A stretch of 23,353 nucleotides of DNA, taken from contig CANCBK010000022.1 in the NCBI GenBank assembly GCA_947374315.1, positions 1 through 23,353 on the forward strand, written 5' to 3'. Source of the DNA: Burkholderiaceae bacterium. Its GTDB lineage: Bacteria; Pseudomonadota; Gammaproteobacteria; Burkholderiales; Burkholderiaceae. The notes beneath the pieces are model-generated. The model was not told the origin of the DNA. It did no database searches and worked only from the letters and a program-made list of their open reading frames with translations. The position numbers and the translations under genes were made by a program. Below are positions 8,744 through 16,435 of the stretch, piece after piece. Within the stretch, counting starts at the first letter, position 1. The number at the start of each line of letters is the position of its first letter.

Positions 8744-9363
8744 ATGCGAGCGACTTTGGCGAAATCCAGTAATTGGTTAACTTCGTAAATAGGTAATCCC
8801 ATGATACCGCTATAGCTTCCTGTGATTGAGGGTATAAACGCCCCGCCAAGACCCTGAATTCCATAGGCGCCAGCCTTACCAAAGGGCTCCCCGCTGGCAA
8901 TGTAAGCGGCAATTTGTTCCTTCGAGAGGTGGGCAAATTGCACTTCAGATACTTGCACTAGGCACAGGGGATTGGTTTCTGGATGAATGATTAAAACAAG
9001 GGCAGTCAATACTTCATGAGTCTGGCTGCTGAGCATTTCCAGAATCCGAGCAGCATCAGCCGCATCGCTGGGTTTTCCTAAGATTTCACCGTTAGGGTGT
9101 CCGGGTAAGCTTACAGTAGTGTCTGCGCACAAAATGGGCGCCCAAGGCTTGCCGCTTTTTTGCCAACGTCGTAAGGCGGCTTCTGATTTCGCAAAAGTTA
9201 CTCGCTGTACATAGTCGCATGCTTTTTCATGGGGGAGCATTACTTCAAGTGCTTCGGCATCTTCGCCGGGTGCTGCAATGAGCAGCTCAAATTGCACCCC
9301 GATTTGCTTCAGTAATTCTTGGCGTCGAGGGCTTTGTGAGGCGAGGTAAATATAGGTGAACAT
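8740..9363 (-). CDS. maf: Maf-like nucleoside triphosphate pyrophosphatase (YhdE type)
   Basis: This 207-residue Maf/HAM1-superfamily protein hydrolyses non-canonical nucleotides and, in the YhdE branch, dTTP/UTP to the monophosphate. The start at 9363 gives the family N-terminus YLASQSPRRQELL (about 6-18). A longer open frame to 9534 only runs through rlmH in another frame. The catalytic aspartate is D81 in CADTTVS, followed by a GKP motif. The late KAGAYGIQGLGG block is intact and typical of YhdE-type proteins. It starts 7 bp after the rlmH stop and overlaps the rng start by 4 bp, so it is embedded in the operon. Substrate choice between dTTP/UTP and modified pyrimidines is inferred from the subfamily. 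Confidence 0.93.
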   Translation of the reverse strand: MFTYIYLASQSPRRQELLKQIGVQFELLIAAPGEDAEALEVMLPHEKACDYVQRVTFAKSEAALRRWQKSGKPWAPILCADTTVSLPGHPNGEILGKPSDAADAARILEMLSSQTHEVLTALVLIIHPETNPLCLVQVSEVQFAHLSKEQIAAYIASGEPFGKAGAYGIQGLGGAFIPSITGSYSGIMGLPIYEVNQLLDFAKVARI

Positions 9364-9370
9364 CAATGGC

Positions 9371-9814
9371 TTACTCGCGATGATAGGGGTGACCTTGCAA
9401 AATAGTCCAGGCTCGATAGAGTTGCTCCACCAAGATGACCCTTGCCATGGCGTGAGGCAAGGTAAGGCTGGATAAGCGCCACATGGCTTGGGCATTTTCT
9501 TTGAGGCTAGCATCAAGCCCATCAGCACCGCCAATCAAAAAGGTGATGTCAAAGCCTTCTTGACGCCAACTAGCCAATTGGGTTGCTAGCTGTTGAGTGC
9601 TTTGATCTTTACCGCGCTCATCCAGGGCAATAATCCGGGATCCCTTGGGAATGGCAGTGATTATTTTTACCGCCTCTTTAGCGGGTGTTAAATCTGGCTT
9701 AATTTCTTTGATTTCAATGCTGCAATCAGCGGGCATGCGCTTAACGTAATCCTGAGTGGCAACTGCCACCCAGCCCGGCATTTTGTGACCAACAGAAACA
9801 ATCGTTAAACGCAT
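9371..9814 (-). CDS. rlmH: 23S rRNA (pseudouridine1915-N3)-methyltransferase RlmH
   Basis: This 147-residue SPOUT-class methyltransferase modifies pseudouridine 1915 in helix 69 of 23S rRNA, using S-adenosylmethionine. It starts with RLTIVSVGHKMPGW. The C-terminal trefoil-knot region carries FLIGGADG (about 92-99), LPHAMAR and the extreme C-terminal GHPYHRE, which participates in ribosome and substrate binding in characterised homologues. The length is close to the usual 155 residues. The gene lies 10 bp after rsfS and 7 bp before maf. The rsfS-rlmH pair is a widely conserved ribosome-linked neighbourhood. No anomaly seen. Confidence 0.96.
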   Translation of the reverse strand: MRLTIVSVGHKMPGWVAVATQDYVKRMPADCSIEIKEIKPDLTPAKEAVKIITAIPKGSRIIALDERGKDQSTQQLATQLASWRQEGFDITFLIGGADGLDASLKENAQAMWRLSSLTLPHAMARVILVEQLYRAWTILQGHPYHRE

Positions 9815-9824
9815 CGTCGAGAGA

Positions 9825-10217
9825 TTACGCTTCGTCGTCCTCGGACTCGCTCGCTTTCACTAAACCCTTATCAGCCGCTAATTTCACGCGTACGGGCTTA
9901 GCACCCCACATGCCTTCAAGCTGGTAGTAGGCGCGCAGTGCGGGCTGCAAAATATGAACCACAATATCGCCGCAGTCCACCAATACCCACTCACCTGTTT
10001 CCAAGCCTTCAACTGAGATTACTTCACCACCCTTGGCATTGACATCTTCTTTAACAGACATCGCTAAGGATCGAGTTTGGCGATTGGAGCTACCGGTTGC
10101 GATGATGACGCGATCAAATAGATCCGTCATTTTGGTAGTGTCATAGACGCGAATATCTTGCGCCTTGACATCTTCTAGGGCGTCAATCACGACACGTTGT
10201 AATTTTGTTAAGTCCAT
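9825..10217 (-). CDS. rsfS: Ribosomal silencing factor RsfS (Iojap-like)
   Basis: This 130-residue protein binds ribosomal protein uL14 and blocks joining of the 30S and 50S subunits during slow growth. Family features are DLTKLQRVVIDALEDVKAQ at the N-terminus, the core DLFDRVIIATGSSNRQ (about 48-63), and VDCGDIVVHI (about 108-117), followed by an aromatic segment and an acidic C-terminal tail (SESEDDEA). It sits 54 bp downstream of nadD and 10 bp before rlmH. The nadD-rsfS order is conserved across many bacteria, supporting both calls. The 54-bp gap is AT-rich, but I cannot identify a convincing promoter in it. Confidence 0.95.
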   Translation of the reverse strand: MDLTKLQRVVIDALEDVKAQDIRVYDTTKMTDLFDRVIIATGSSNRQTRSLAMSVKEDVNAKGGEVISVEGLETGEWVLVDCGDIVVHILQPALRAYYQLEGMWGAKPVRVKLAADKGLVKASESEDDEA

Positions 10218-10271
10218 GTGTTTTATGTATTTCTCTGAGATATTTTGTATATAGGGGTGATCTTAGCTTGA

Positions 10272-10976
10272 TTATTGATACAGGCCGAGATTGGTAATGA
10301 TTTCTAAAGCGTGAGAAGGGATTTGTTCGGAAGCAATCGTGCCCCTAGCGCTGCTTTTAAGTTGATTTCGAAGATCTGTTGAAGAAAGGTCTACTGAAAG
10401 ACTGTTATCTAGATAAATGCGGCCAAATGGGCTTTTTTCAAGGGCTTCGGCATCAATACATTGATGCTTTTTCAGTAATCCCTCGATTTTAGAGCCAATT
10501 TCCAAACGGAGTTCGTGGTGAGGTCTGCTGGCTACAGCGAAATGCACATAGTTTGGCAATTGATCCCAGGATTGCCAGGAGGGGAGGTTAACGAGGGAAT
10601 CGACCCCCATTAGCCAAATCAAGCTTGTATAAGGGCCAAATCGCTCTCTCAAGGCTTTGGCGGTATCAATGGCATAACTGGGGCCTGCGCGCTCAATCTC
10701 GATGCGATCGATGCCCACTTGGGTTGGTATCTTTAAATAGAGAAATGCTCTCGCTAAATCAATTCCAGCGGCTTCAGTCAGTTGAAAGCGCATTTCTGCG
10801 GAAGTAATGTTGGAGTCCTTTTGCCAAGGCTCACCACTCGGGATGAGCAAGACGGTATCTAGATTCAGTACTTTTGCGAAATGGGTTGCTAGTTTGAGGT
10901 GACCAAGATGAGGGGGGTCAAAGGTGCCGCCCAGAATGCCAATTTTTTTGGGAACGTCCAAATGTAATGAGTTCAA
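10272..10976 (-). CDS. nadD: Nicotinate-nucleotide adenylyltransferase
   Basis: NadD joins nicotinate mononucleotide and ATP to give deamido-NAD, the central step of NAD synthesis. The 234-residue protein has the nucleotidyltransferase motif GGTFDPPHLGH (about 16-26, H23 and H26) and the C-terminal SSTDLR (about 198-203), equivalent to the ISSTxIR motif. No in-frame ATG or GTG precedes the conserved KKIGILGG core. The only standard candidates are the TTG at 10976, one base after the hemF stop, or a TTG at codon 6. I chose the first. No strong Shine-Dalgarno sequence is visible, so initiation probably depends on ribosomes finishing hemF. Function is firm; the exact start is uncertain by a few codons. 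Confidence 0.93.
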   Translation of the reverse strand: MNSLHLDVPKKIGILGGTFDPPHLGHLKLATHFAKVLNLDTVLLIPSGEPWQKDSNITSAEMRFQLTEAAGIDLARAFLYLKIPTQVGIDRIEIERAGPSYAIDTAKALRERFGPYTSLIWLMGVDSLVNLPSWQSWDQLPNYVHFAVASRPHHELRLEIGSKIEGLLKKHQCIDAEALEKSPFGRIYLDNSLSVDLSSTDLRNQLKSSARGTIASEQIPSHALEIITNLGLYQ

Positions 10977-10977
10977 G

Positions 10978-11958
10978 TTAAGCTAACCAGTCGCGTGGCT
11001 GGAGGTAATGCTCGTAAAGCTTGGCTTCTGGTGTTCCTGGTTTTGGTTGCCAGTTGTACCACCACTGCACCACAGGCGGCATGGACATCAGAATGGACTC
11101 CGTGCGTCCACCAGAATGCAGGCCAAAAATTGTGCCACGATCAAAGATCAAGTTGTATTCCACATAACGACCGCGGCGATATTCTTGAAATGCTTTTTCT
11201 TCTGGCGTAAAACTGTCTTGATAGCGGCGCTCGACAATCGGCAGGTAAGCGTTGATAAACGCATCACCCACAGCCCGCGTCATGGCAAAACTTTGTTCAA
11301 AGCCAAGGCTATTGAAGTCATCAAAAAAGACGCCACCAATACCGCGAGGCTCTTCGCGATGCTTCAGGTAAAAATATTCATCACACCATTTTTTAAAGCG
11401 TGGATAGAGATCTTGACCAAATGGGTCTAGAGCGTCTTTAGCTGTCTGATGGAAATGCCTGCAGTCTTCATCTACGCCGTAATAAGGGGTGAGATCAAAA
11501 CCGCCACCAAACCACCAGACCGGCTCCTTGTCCGGGGCCTGCGCGATAAAGCAGCGCACGTTCATATGGGTTGTGGGGACCTTCGGATTATATGGATGAA
11601 ATACCAGAGAAACACCCATGGCTTCAAAGCTGCGTCCAGCCACCTCTGGCCGGTGATGTGAGGCGGAAGGGGGCATTTGATCGCCACGCACATGGGAGAA
11701 CCCTACGCCACCTTTTTCTAAAATATTGCCGCCATCCAAAATACAGGTGCGACCATAACCCTTGAGTTTGCTATCTTCTGGCTTTTCCCAGGTATCCACA
11801 GTAAACACTTTGCCATCGAGAGCGCTCATTGCCGAAGTAATACGATCTTGTAATCCTAAAAAATACTCTTTTAAGGCTGCAATATTGATTTGGGTGTGCT
11901 CAGCGGATGACAAGGGTGAAGCGCTCTTTGAAGTGTTGAGTGGGGTCAATGGGTTCAA
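10978..11958 (-). CDS. hemF: Oxygen-dependent coproporphyrinogen III oxidase
   Basis: HemF oxidatively decarboxylates coproporphyrinogen III to protoporphyrinogen IX in haem synthesis, using O2. Conserved blocks are [14 protein letters not shown] (about 147-160), [13 protein letters not shown] (about 189-201), GRYVEYNL (about 263-270) and [18 protein letters not shown] (about 278-295). The reading frame has no ATG or GTG upstream of the conserved N-terminus. TTG at codons 1, 4 or 16 are the options, and the first abuts the purD TAA (TAATTG, same frame). As drawn the protein is 326 residues, slightly longer than the E. coli enzyme, so the TTG at codon 16 (11913) is a realistic alternative. The gene is sandwiched between purD and nadD with essentially no spacing. 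Confidence 0.94.
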   Translation of the reverse strand: MNPLTPLNTSKSASPLSSAEHTQINIAALKEYFLGLQDRITSAMSALDGKVFTVDTWEKPEDSKLKGYGRTCILDGGNILEKGGVGFSHVRGDQMPPSASHHRPEVAGRSFEAMGVSLVFHPYNPKVPTTHMNVRCFIAQAPDKEPVWWFGGGFDLTPYYGVDEDCRHFHQTAKDALDPFGQDLYPRFKKWCDEYFYLKHREEPRGIGGVFFDDFNSLGFEQSFAMTRAVGDAFINAYLPIVERRYQDSFTPEEKAFQEYRRGRYVEYNLIFDRGTIFGLHSGGRTESILMSMPPVVQWWYNWQPKPGTPEAKLYEHYLQPRDWLA

Positions 11959-13236
11959 TTATTTAACTGCGCGATAGCCAATATCTTTGCGATATTGCAT
12001 GCCGTCAAACTGAATGTTGGAAATGGCTTCGTAGGCTTTTTGTTGCGCCCCCCGAACCGTGTCGGATAGGCCAACGACGCACATGACGCGACCGCCTGAG
12101 GTTATCAACTTGCCATCTTGCAACTGAGTACCCGCGTGAAAGGTCAGCTGATCTTCGGTATCTGCTGGGATGCCAGTGATGACATCACCATTGCGTGGAG
12201 TATCTGGATAGTGATGGGCTGCAAGTACTACGCCCAAAGCAGTACGACGATCCCAGTCTAATTCCACTTCGTTGAGGGTGCCATCAACCGCGTGATCGAG
12301 CGCATTTACTAGATCGCTACGCAAGCGCGCCATGATGGGTTGTGTTTCTGGGTCACCCATGCGGCAATTGAATTCCAAGGTCTTGATCTTGCCATCTGGA
12401 GAAATCATGAGGCCAGCATAAAGAAAGCCAGTGTAGGGAATGCCATCCGCTTCCATGCCCTTAACGGTAGGCATGATGACTTCACGTAATGCGCGCGCAT
12501 GAATTTCTGGAGTAACCACCGGGGCAGGGGAGTAAGCGCCCATGCCGCCAGTATTAGGACCTTGATCAGCATCGAGTAAACGTTTGTGATCTTGGCTGGT
12601 GGCTAAAGCCAAAACATGCTTACCGTCGACTAAAACGATAAAGCTTGCTTCTTCACCGGTGAGGAACTCTTCAATCACCACGCGTGCACCTGCGTTACCC
12701 AACTTGTTGTCGGCAAGCATCATGTCAACAGCCGCATGTGCTTCTGCTAGATCCATTGCTACAACCACACCTTTACCCGCAGCCAGACCGTCTGCCTTAA
12801 TCACAATGGGTGCGCCCTTGGCATCGATATAAGCATGCGCTTGTAAAGCGCTAGAGAATGTCTGGTACTCCGCCGTTGGGATGCCGTGACGTTTCATAAA
12901 CGCTTTTGAAAAGTCCTTAGAGGACTCCAATTGAGCGGCTAGTTGAGTTGGCCCGAAAATGCGCAAGCCATTGTTACGAAACACATCCACAATGCCTGCG
13001 GCTAATGGCGCTTCAGGACCTACTACCGTGAGATGAATCTTTTCACGCTTAGCAAATTCCGCCAGCTCTTGCAGTCCTGAGATGGGAAGATTTTGAATGC
13101 CCGCCGCCGTTTGCTTCGCAGTGGCTGTGCCACCATTGCCTGGTGCGACATAGACCGTTTGTACTTGTGGAGATTGAGCTAGTTTCCATGCCAGGGCGTG
13201 TTCACGGCCACCAGATCCAATTAAAAGAATTTTCAT
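11959..13236 (-). CDS. purD: Phosphoribosylamine--glycine ligase
   Basis: PurD (GAR synthetase) is the second step of de novo purine synthesis, joining glycine to phosphoribosylamine with ATP. The 425-residue length is typical. The N-terminal GSGGREHAL (7-15) is the substrate-binding signature. The ATP-grasp part shows KADGLAAGKGV (147-157) and GPNTGGMGAYSP (about 226-237), and EFNCRMGDPETQP (288-300) is the metal and catalytic motif. The ATG at 13236 has a poor Shine-Dalgarno. The 51-bp gap from yebC is AT-rich and could hold a promoter, but I see no clear -35/-10 pair. The stop codon is immediately followed by the presumed hemF TTG start. Confidence 0.97.
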   Translation of the reverse strand: MKILLIGSGGREHALAWKLAQSPQVQTVYVAPGNGGTATAKQTAAGIQNLPISGLQELAEFAKREKIHLTVVGPEAPLAAGIVDVFRNNGLRIFGPTQLAAQLESSKDFSKAFMKRHGIPTAEYQTFSSALQAHAYIDAKGAPIVIKADGLAAGKGVVVAMDLAEAHAAVDMMLADNKLGNAGARVVIEEFLTGEEASFIVLVDGKHVLALATSQDHKRLLDADQGPNTGGMGAYSPAPVVTPEIHARALREVIMPTVKGMEADGIPYTGFLYAGLMISPDGKIKTLEFNCRMGDPETQPIMARLRSDLVNALDHAVDGTLNEVELDWDRRTALGVVLAAHHYPDTPRNGDVITGIPADTEDQLTFHAGTQLQDGKLITSGGRVMCVVGLSDTVRGAQQKAYEAISNIQFDGMQYRKDIGYRAVK

Positions 13237-13287
13237 AAAGAGCTAAAGGGTATGTTGATAAGAAGTATGTATTAAGCCGATAAAAAA

Positions 13288-14007
13288 CTAGAGTGATGCA
13301 TTAGTGAAAACTTCTTGAACATCATCTAAGTTTTCTAGTGCATCTAATAATTTCTGCATGCTCTCAGCTTGATCACCTTCAAGCTCGGTTTCCGTTTCTG
13401 GGCGCATGGTGACAGTAGCTAATTCTGCTTTTAATCCAGCTTGCGCCAAAGCATCTTGAATCTTCGAAAAGTCGGGTACAGGAGTCAGCACTTCCAGTGA
13501 ACCATCCTCGTGGGCGATGACATCTTCTGCCCCCGCATCAAGCGCGATTTCCATGAGTTGGTCTTCATTGGTTCCTGGAGCAAACAACATCTGACCGCAG
13601 TGTTTGAACATGAAGGCAACCGAGCCCTCGGCACCCATATTGCCGCCATTTTTTGCAAATGCATGACGCACCTCAGCAACAGTACGTGTGCGGTTATCCG
13701 TCAAGCAATCAACAATAATGGCCGCTCCATTGAGGCCGTAACCTTCATAGCGAATTTCTTCATAATTCACGCCCTCAAGAGAGCCGGTGCCACGTTGAAT
13801 AGCCCGTTGAACGTTGTCATTGGGCATGTTGGCGTCTTTCGCCTTATCGATTGCTAGGCGTAAACGGGGGTTGGTAGCGATATCGCCGCCGCCCAATTTG
13901 GCTGCAACCGTGATTTCTTTGATGAGTTTGGTCCAAATCTTCCCGCGCTTTTCGTCTTGACGTCCTTTGCGGTGCTGAATATTGGCCCATTTTGAATGGC
14001 CGGCCAT
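13288..14007 (-). CDS. yebC: YebC/PmpR family DNA-binding regulatory or translation-associated protein
   Basis: This 239-residue cytoplasmic protein belongs to the TACO1/YebC family. Members have been described as transcriptional regulators and, more recently, as factors easing ribosome stalling. Which role applies here is not visible. The N-terminus [18 protein letters not shown] is diagnostic, followed by [14 protein letters not shown] (about 59-72) and [19 protein letters not shown] (about 87-105). Length and domain layout are standard. It is the first gene of the minus-strand train, 51 bp before purD. Its upstream region (14008-14149) is shared with the divergent tRNA-Leu. A run of six T follows its stop, but without an evident GC-rich stem, so read-through into purD is likely. 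Confidence 0.95.
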   Translation of the reverse strand: MAGHSKWANIQHRKGRQDEKRGKIWTKLIKEITVAAKLGGGDIATNPRLRLAIDKAKDANMPNDNVQRAIQRGTGSLEGVNYEEIRYEGYGLNGAAIIVDCLTDNRTRTVAEVRHAFAKNGGNMGAEGSVAFMFKHCGQMLFAPGTNEDQLMEIALDAGAEDVIAHEDGSLEVLTPVPDFSKIQDALAQAGLKAELATVTMRPETETELEGDQAESMQKLLDALENLDDVQEVFTNASL

Positions 14008-14149
14008 ACGGGTAAGTCCTTTTGGGTAATGTGGCTTGAAGACCTCATTTTAAGGGCTTCTCAGGTCAAGAATGACAGTCCCCCCACTTTTTTTGTTACA
14101 CTCTCACCTCTTAGTTTGCTTCAATGCAGTTTTTCCACTGCAAACACCT
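14008..14149. other. 142-bp intergenic region between yebC and tRNA-Leu, with a small dyad
   Basis: This gap should hold divergent promoters for yebC and the tRNA. A TTGTTA (14093-14098, plus) and a TTGACC (14063-14068, minus) resemble -35 boxes, but neither has a good -10 at 16-18 bp. A perfect 6-bp inverted repeat, TGCAGT/ACTGCA with a 6-nt loop, lies at 14125-14142, seven bases before the tRNA. It could form a hairpin in a tRNA precursor leader. I cannot assign a promoter with confidence. Confidence 0.35.
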
Positions 14150-14234
14150 GCCCCGGTGATGGAATTGGTAGACGTGCCGGATTCAAAATCCGGTGCCGCA
14201 AGGCGTGGCGGTTCAAGTCCGCCCCGGGGCACCA
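14150..14234 (+). tRNA. tRNA-Leu (anticodon CAA)
   Basis: This 85-nt class II tRNA has its CCA encoded. Acceptor arms GCCCCGG (14150-14156) and CCGGGGC (14224-14230) pair perfectly, followed by discriminator A and CCA. The anticodon stem CCGGA/TCCGG (14177-14181 and 14189-14193) encloses loop TTCAAAA, giving anticodon CAA at 14184-14186, which reads UUG. A long variable arm with stem GCC/GGC and a GCAA loop confirms the leucine class. The T arm GGCGG-TTCAAGT-CCGCC is intact. It stands alone, with no second tRNA nearby and no integrase or attachment-site duplication visible, although tRNA-Leu genes are common integration targets. Confidence 0.97.
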
Positions 14235-14276
14235 TCTCAAATGGGCTGTTATTTACGCCACGAGATGCTTAAAACT

Positions 14277-15218
14277 TTAAATTTCGTATGTTTCAGACTC
14301 ATTATTCATTGCTTGCTCAACAATCTTCTTAGTGAGTGTTGGTGAGAATAGCTCAATGAAGGTGTAAACGAATGAGCGTAGATATGCCCCTTGCTTCACA
14401 CCCAGATGCGTGACGTTATTCCCAAATAAATGCCCTACTGGGATCACTCGAAGATTGCGGTCCCTGTCGGCGTCATACGCCAGCCCAGCAACAATACCAA
14501 CACCCATACCGGTTTCCACATAAGTCTTAATAACATCGGCATCAATCGCCTCCAAAATAATGTCGGGACTTAAATTGCGTTGTGCAAAGGCGGCATCAAT
14601 CTTGCTACGTCCCGCAAATGCTTTGTCGTAGGTGATGATGGGGTATTTCGCGATCTCCTCAAGCGTGATCGCTGATTGATTTAATAGGGGGTGACTCAAT
14701 GGCACCATGATGACGTGTTGCCATTGGTAGCCTGGAAGCGCCAGCACGCCAGGGGTATTGGCAATACCTTCGGTTGCGATCGCAATATCAACACGATCGT
14801 GAATGAGGAGTTCGGCAATTTGTCCTGGGTTGCCTTGCTGAATACTGACCCGTACTTTAGGAAAGCGCTTGGTGAATTCAGTGAGGACTTTGGGTAGGGC
14901 ATAGCGGGCTTGGGTATGCGTGGTAGCAATGACAAAGTTGCCCTGATCTTGACTCGCAAAATCTTTACCTACGCGCTTCAGCGTTTCGACTTCGTCCAGA
15001 ATGCGTTCAATGGAAACAAGAATACGTTTACCTGGCTCAGTTAGTGAGCGAATTCGCTTTCCATGCCGACGAAAAATTTCAACACCCAACTCATCTTCAA
15101 GCTCAATAATGGCTTTGGAAACCCCAGGCTGAGAGGTAAAGAGTGCCTTGGCAGCACTGGTGAGATTGAAGTTTTGCCTTACGGCCTCTCGGACAAAGCG
15201 AAATTGGTGCAGGTTCAT
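14277..15218 (-). CDS. cysB: CysB-type LysR family transcriptional regulator
   Basis: This 313-residue LysR-type regulator has a winged helix-turn-helix at about residues 1-60 (SAAKALFTSQPGVSKAIIEL) and an effector domain starting near 90. The sequence ATTHTQARYALP (about 98-109) and QGNPGQIAELL (about 127-137) match the CysB/Cbl subgroup, which senses N-acetylserine or sulfur status and activates cysteine biosynthesis and sulfonate genes. In Burkholderiaceae several CysB-like paralogues exist (CysB, SsuR), so the symbol is the closest family name, not a proven orthologue. It follows lptG by 62 bp on the same strand. A promoter-like pair and nested inverted repeats in that gap suggest its own, possibly autoregulated, transcription. 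No sulfur-assimilation genes are in the window. Confidence 0.88.
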   Translation of the reverse strand: MNLHQFRFVREAVRQNFNLTSAAKALFTSQPGVSKAIIELEDELGVEIFRRHGKRIRSLTEPGKRILVSIERILDEVETLKRVGKDFASQDQGNFVIATTHTQARYALPKVLTEFTKRFPKVRVSIQQGNPGQIAELLIHDRVDIAIATEGIANTPGVLALPGYQWQHVIMVPLSHPLLNQSAITLEEIAKYPIITYDKAFAGRSKIDAAFAQRNLSPDIILEAIDADVIKTYVETGMGVGIVAGLAYDADRDRNLRVIPVGHLFGNNVTHLGVKQGAYLRSFVYTFIELFSPTLTKKIVEQAMNNESETYEI

Positions 15219-15220
15219 GT

Positions 15221-15268
15221 CGATTCCATTCTTTATATCAACTACGATATAGGAATCAAATTCTATAT
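15221..15268 (-). promoter_or_regulatory. Candidate cysB promoter with overlapping inverted repeats
   Basis: On the minus strand TTGATT (15259-15254) and TATAAA (15237-15232) are separated by 16 bp, a plausible sigma-70 pair ending about 14 bp before the cysB ATG. Two dyads overlap it: TATATC/GATATA with a 6-bp centre (15235-15252), and an imperfect one, ATATAGGAAT/ATTCTATAT (15247-15268). Such symmetry over a LysR promoter fits autoregulation, but binding is inferred. Confidence 0.45.
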
Positions 15269-15280
15269 GATTTTCAGATC

Positions 15281-16435
15281 TTAAGCTCTAGATACCCAGC
15301 GCAAGGCCACAATTGCCAAAATGAAATACAACAGTGGCGGGGTAAGGGCGGTCAATAGGGCGGGCCAGGAGCCTAGGAGTCCAACATTTGAAAAGAGTGA
15401 GTTAAATAGCTGAAAGCTCATGCCCAACATAATTCCACCAAATACTTTGATGCCAACACTACCGGCTCTGACCTTCAGGTAGGCAAATGGCAGTGCCAAA
15501 GCCAGCATCACAAAAATTGTGAACGGGTAGATGATCTTTTTCCAGAAGGCGATAGAGTGGCGCTCTACATCTTGCTTGTTGTCTCTTAAATGGGAAATAA
15601 AGCGGCCCAAACTAAAGATCGACATTTTTTCGGGACTCACCAGTAACACGCTCAAAATCTGTGGCGTGACTTCGGAATCAAGACTCACAATGGGGTGAGT
15701 GAAGGTTTGCGCTGAGTAGATCGGGTTCAGTGGGTCGGACTGCTTCGCTTCTTTAAAGCGTGTTTCTGTTACATCATTCAGAATCCATGTCCCCGAGTGA
15801 TCAAATCGCCCAGATAAAGCGCTTCTGATGGAGAGTAGGTGATAAGCATCATCGAATTCGTACATGCGAATATTTTTAATTTCATTGTCTTGTTCGATCT
15901 TGCCCACATTGACGTATCGCACCCCAGGCCTGATTGGGCCGCTGCCATCTTCATCACGCAGACGATCTTTTACCCATACCCCTGTTTTAAATTGAGAGCT
16001 ATAGGCTGACCCAAGCGCTTTCATTCGAATTTGATCGGATAGGCTCTCGGTATAGGGCCCAAGCCACTCACTCATGATCAGAGTTAGGGCAACTAGGGGC
16101 AGTGAAATTTTGACTAGAGTGATTAAGCCTCTGCGAATATCCAACCCTGCAATGCGCAAAATGGTGAACTCTGATTGGCTGGCCAGCATGGCGAACACAT
16201 AAATACTACCGATTAAGCTGGCAATCGGAATAATCTCAGAAATTCGGCTTGGGGCTTTTAATAGAACATGCAGTAGCGCTAAAGGAAGCGTGTATTGACC
16301 CTTGACTGAGCCGAGCTCACTCAAGATGTCGAAAAATAAAAATAGCGCAACCAGAGCAAATAGGATGAAGCCGAAGGTAGCGTAAATCTGCCTTGCGAGG
16401 TAGCGTTCGAAGATATAAGGAAACAAATACTTCAT
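15281..16435 (-). CDS. lptG: LPS export ABC transporter permease LptG
   Basis: LptG is one of the two inner-membrane permease subunits of LptB2FG, which extracts LPS from the inner membrane and pushes it onto the LptC/LptA bridge. At 384 residues, with three N-terminal hydrophobic segments (about 15-40, 55-85, 100-125), a large periplasmic beta-jellyroll (about 130-275) and three C-terminal helices (about 300-380), it has the standard YjgP/YjgQ architecture. The N-terminus YIFERYLARQIYATF and the segment SQSEFTILRIAGLD (about 91-104) are typical. Its ATG overlaps the lptF stop by 4 bp. Order (second in the pair) and sequence character support LptG rather than LptF. LptB, LptA and LptC are not in the window. 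Confidence 0.94.
   Translation of the reverse strand: MKYLFPYIFERYLARQIYATFGFILFALVALFLFFDILSELGSVKGQYTLPLALLHVLLKAPSRISEIIPIASLIGSIYVFAMLASQSEFTILRIAGLDIRRGLITLVKISLPLVALTLIMSEWLGPYTESLSDQIRMKALGSAYSSQFKTGVWVKDRLRDEDGSGPIRPGVRYVNVGKIEQDNEIKNIRMYEFDDAYHLLSIRSALSGRFDHSGTWILNDVTETRFKEAKQSDPLNPIYSAQTFTHPIVSLDSEVTPQILSVLLVSPEKMSIFSLGRFISHLRDNKQDVERHSIAFWKKIIYPFTIFVMLALALPFAYLKVRAGSVGIKVFGGIMLGMSFQLFNSLFSNVGLLGSWPALLTALTPPLLYFILAIVALRWVSRA

Noticed and set aside
9364..9534. N-terminal extension of the maf frame
   Set aside because: It overlaps rlmH in another frame and the Maf N-terminal motif starts at 9363.
11008..11430. 140-codon plus-strand open frame
   Set aside because: It lies wholly antisense to hemF, has no recognisable domain, and hemF is unambiguous.
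13510..13857. 115-codon plus-strand open frame
   Set aside because: It is antisense to the conserved yebC; a shadow frame.
14184..14186. Functional link between tRNA-Leu(CAA), which reads UUG, and the UUG start codons of hemF and nadD
   Set aside because: Initiation at UUG uses initiator tRNA-fMet, so the proximity is coincidental.
14233..14267. CATCTC/GAGATG inverted repeat after the tRNA, as a terminator
   Set aside because: The 6-bp stem has a long loop, uses tRNA CCA bases and lacks a following T run.
14150..14276. tRNA-Leu as an integration site of a mobile element
   Set aside because: No integrase, no duplicated tRNA 3' end and no compositional shift in the flanking genes.
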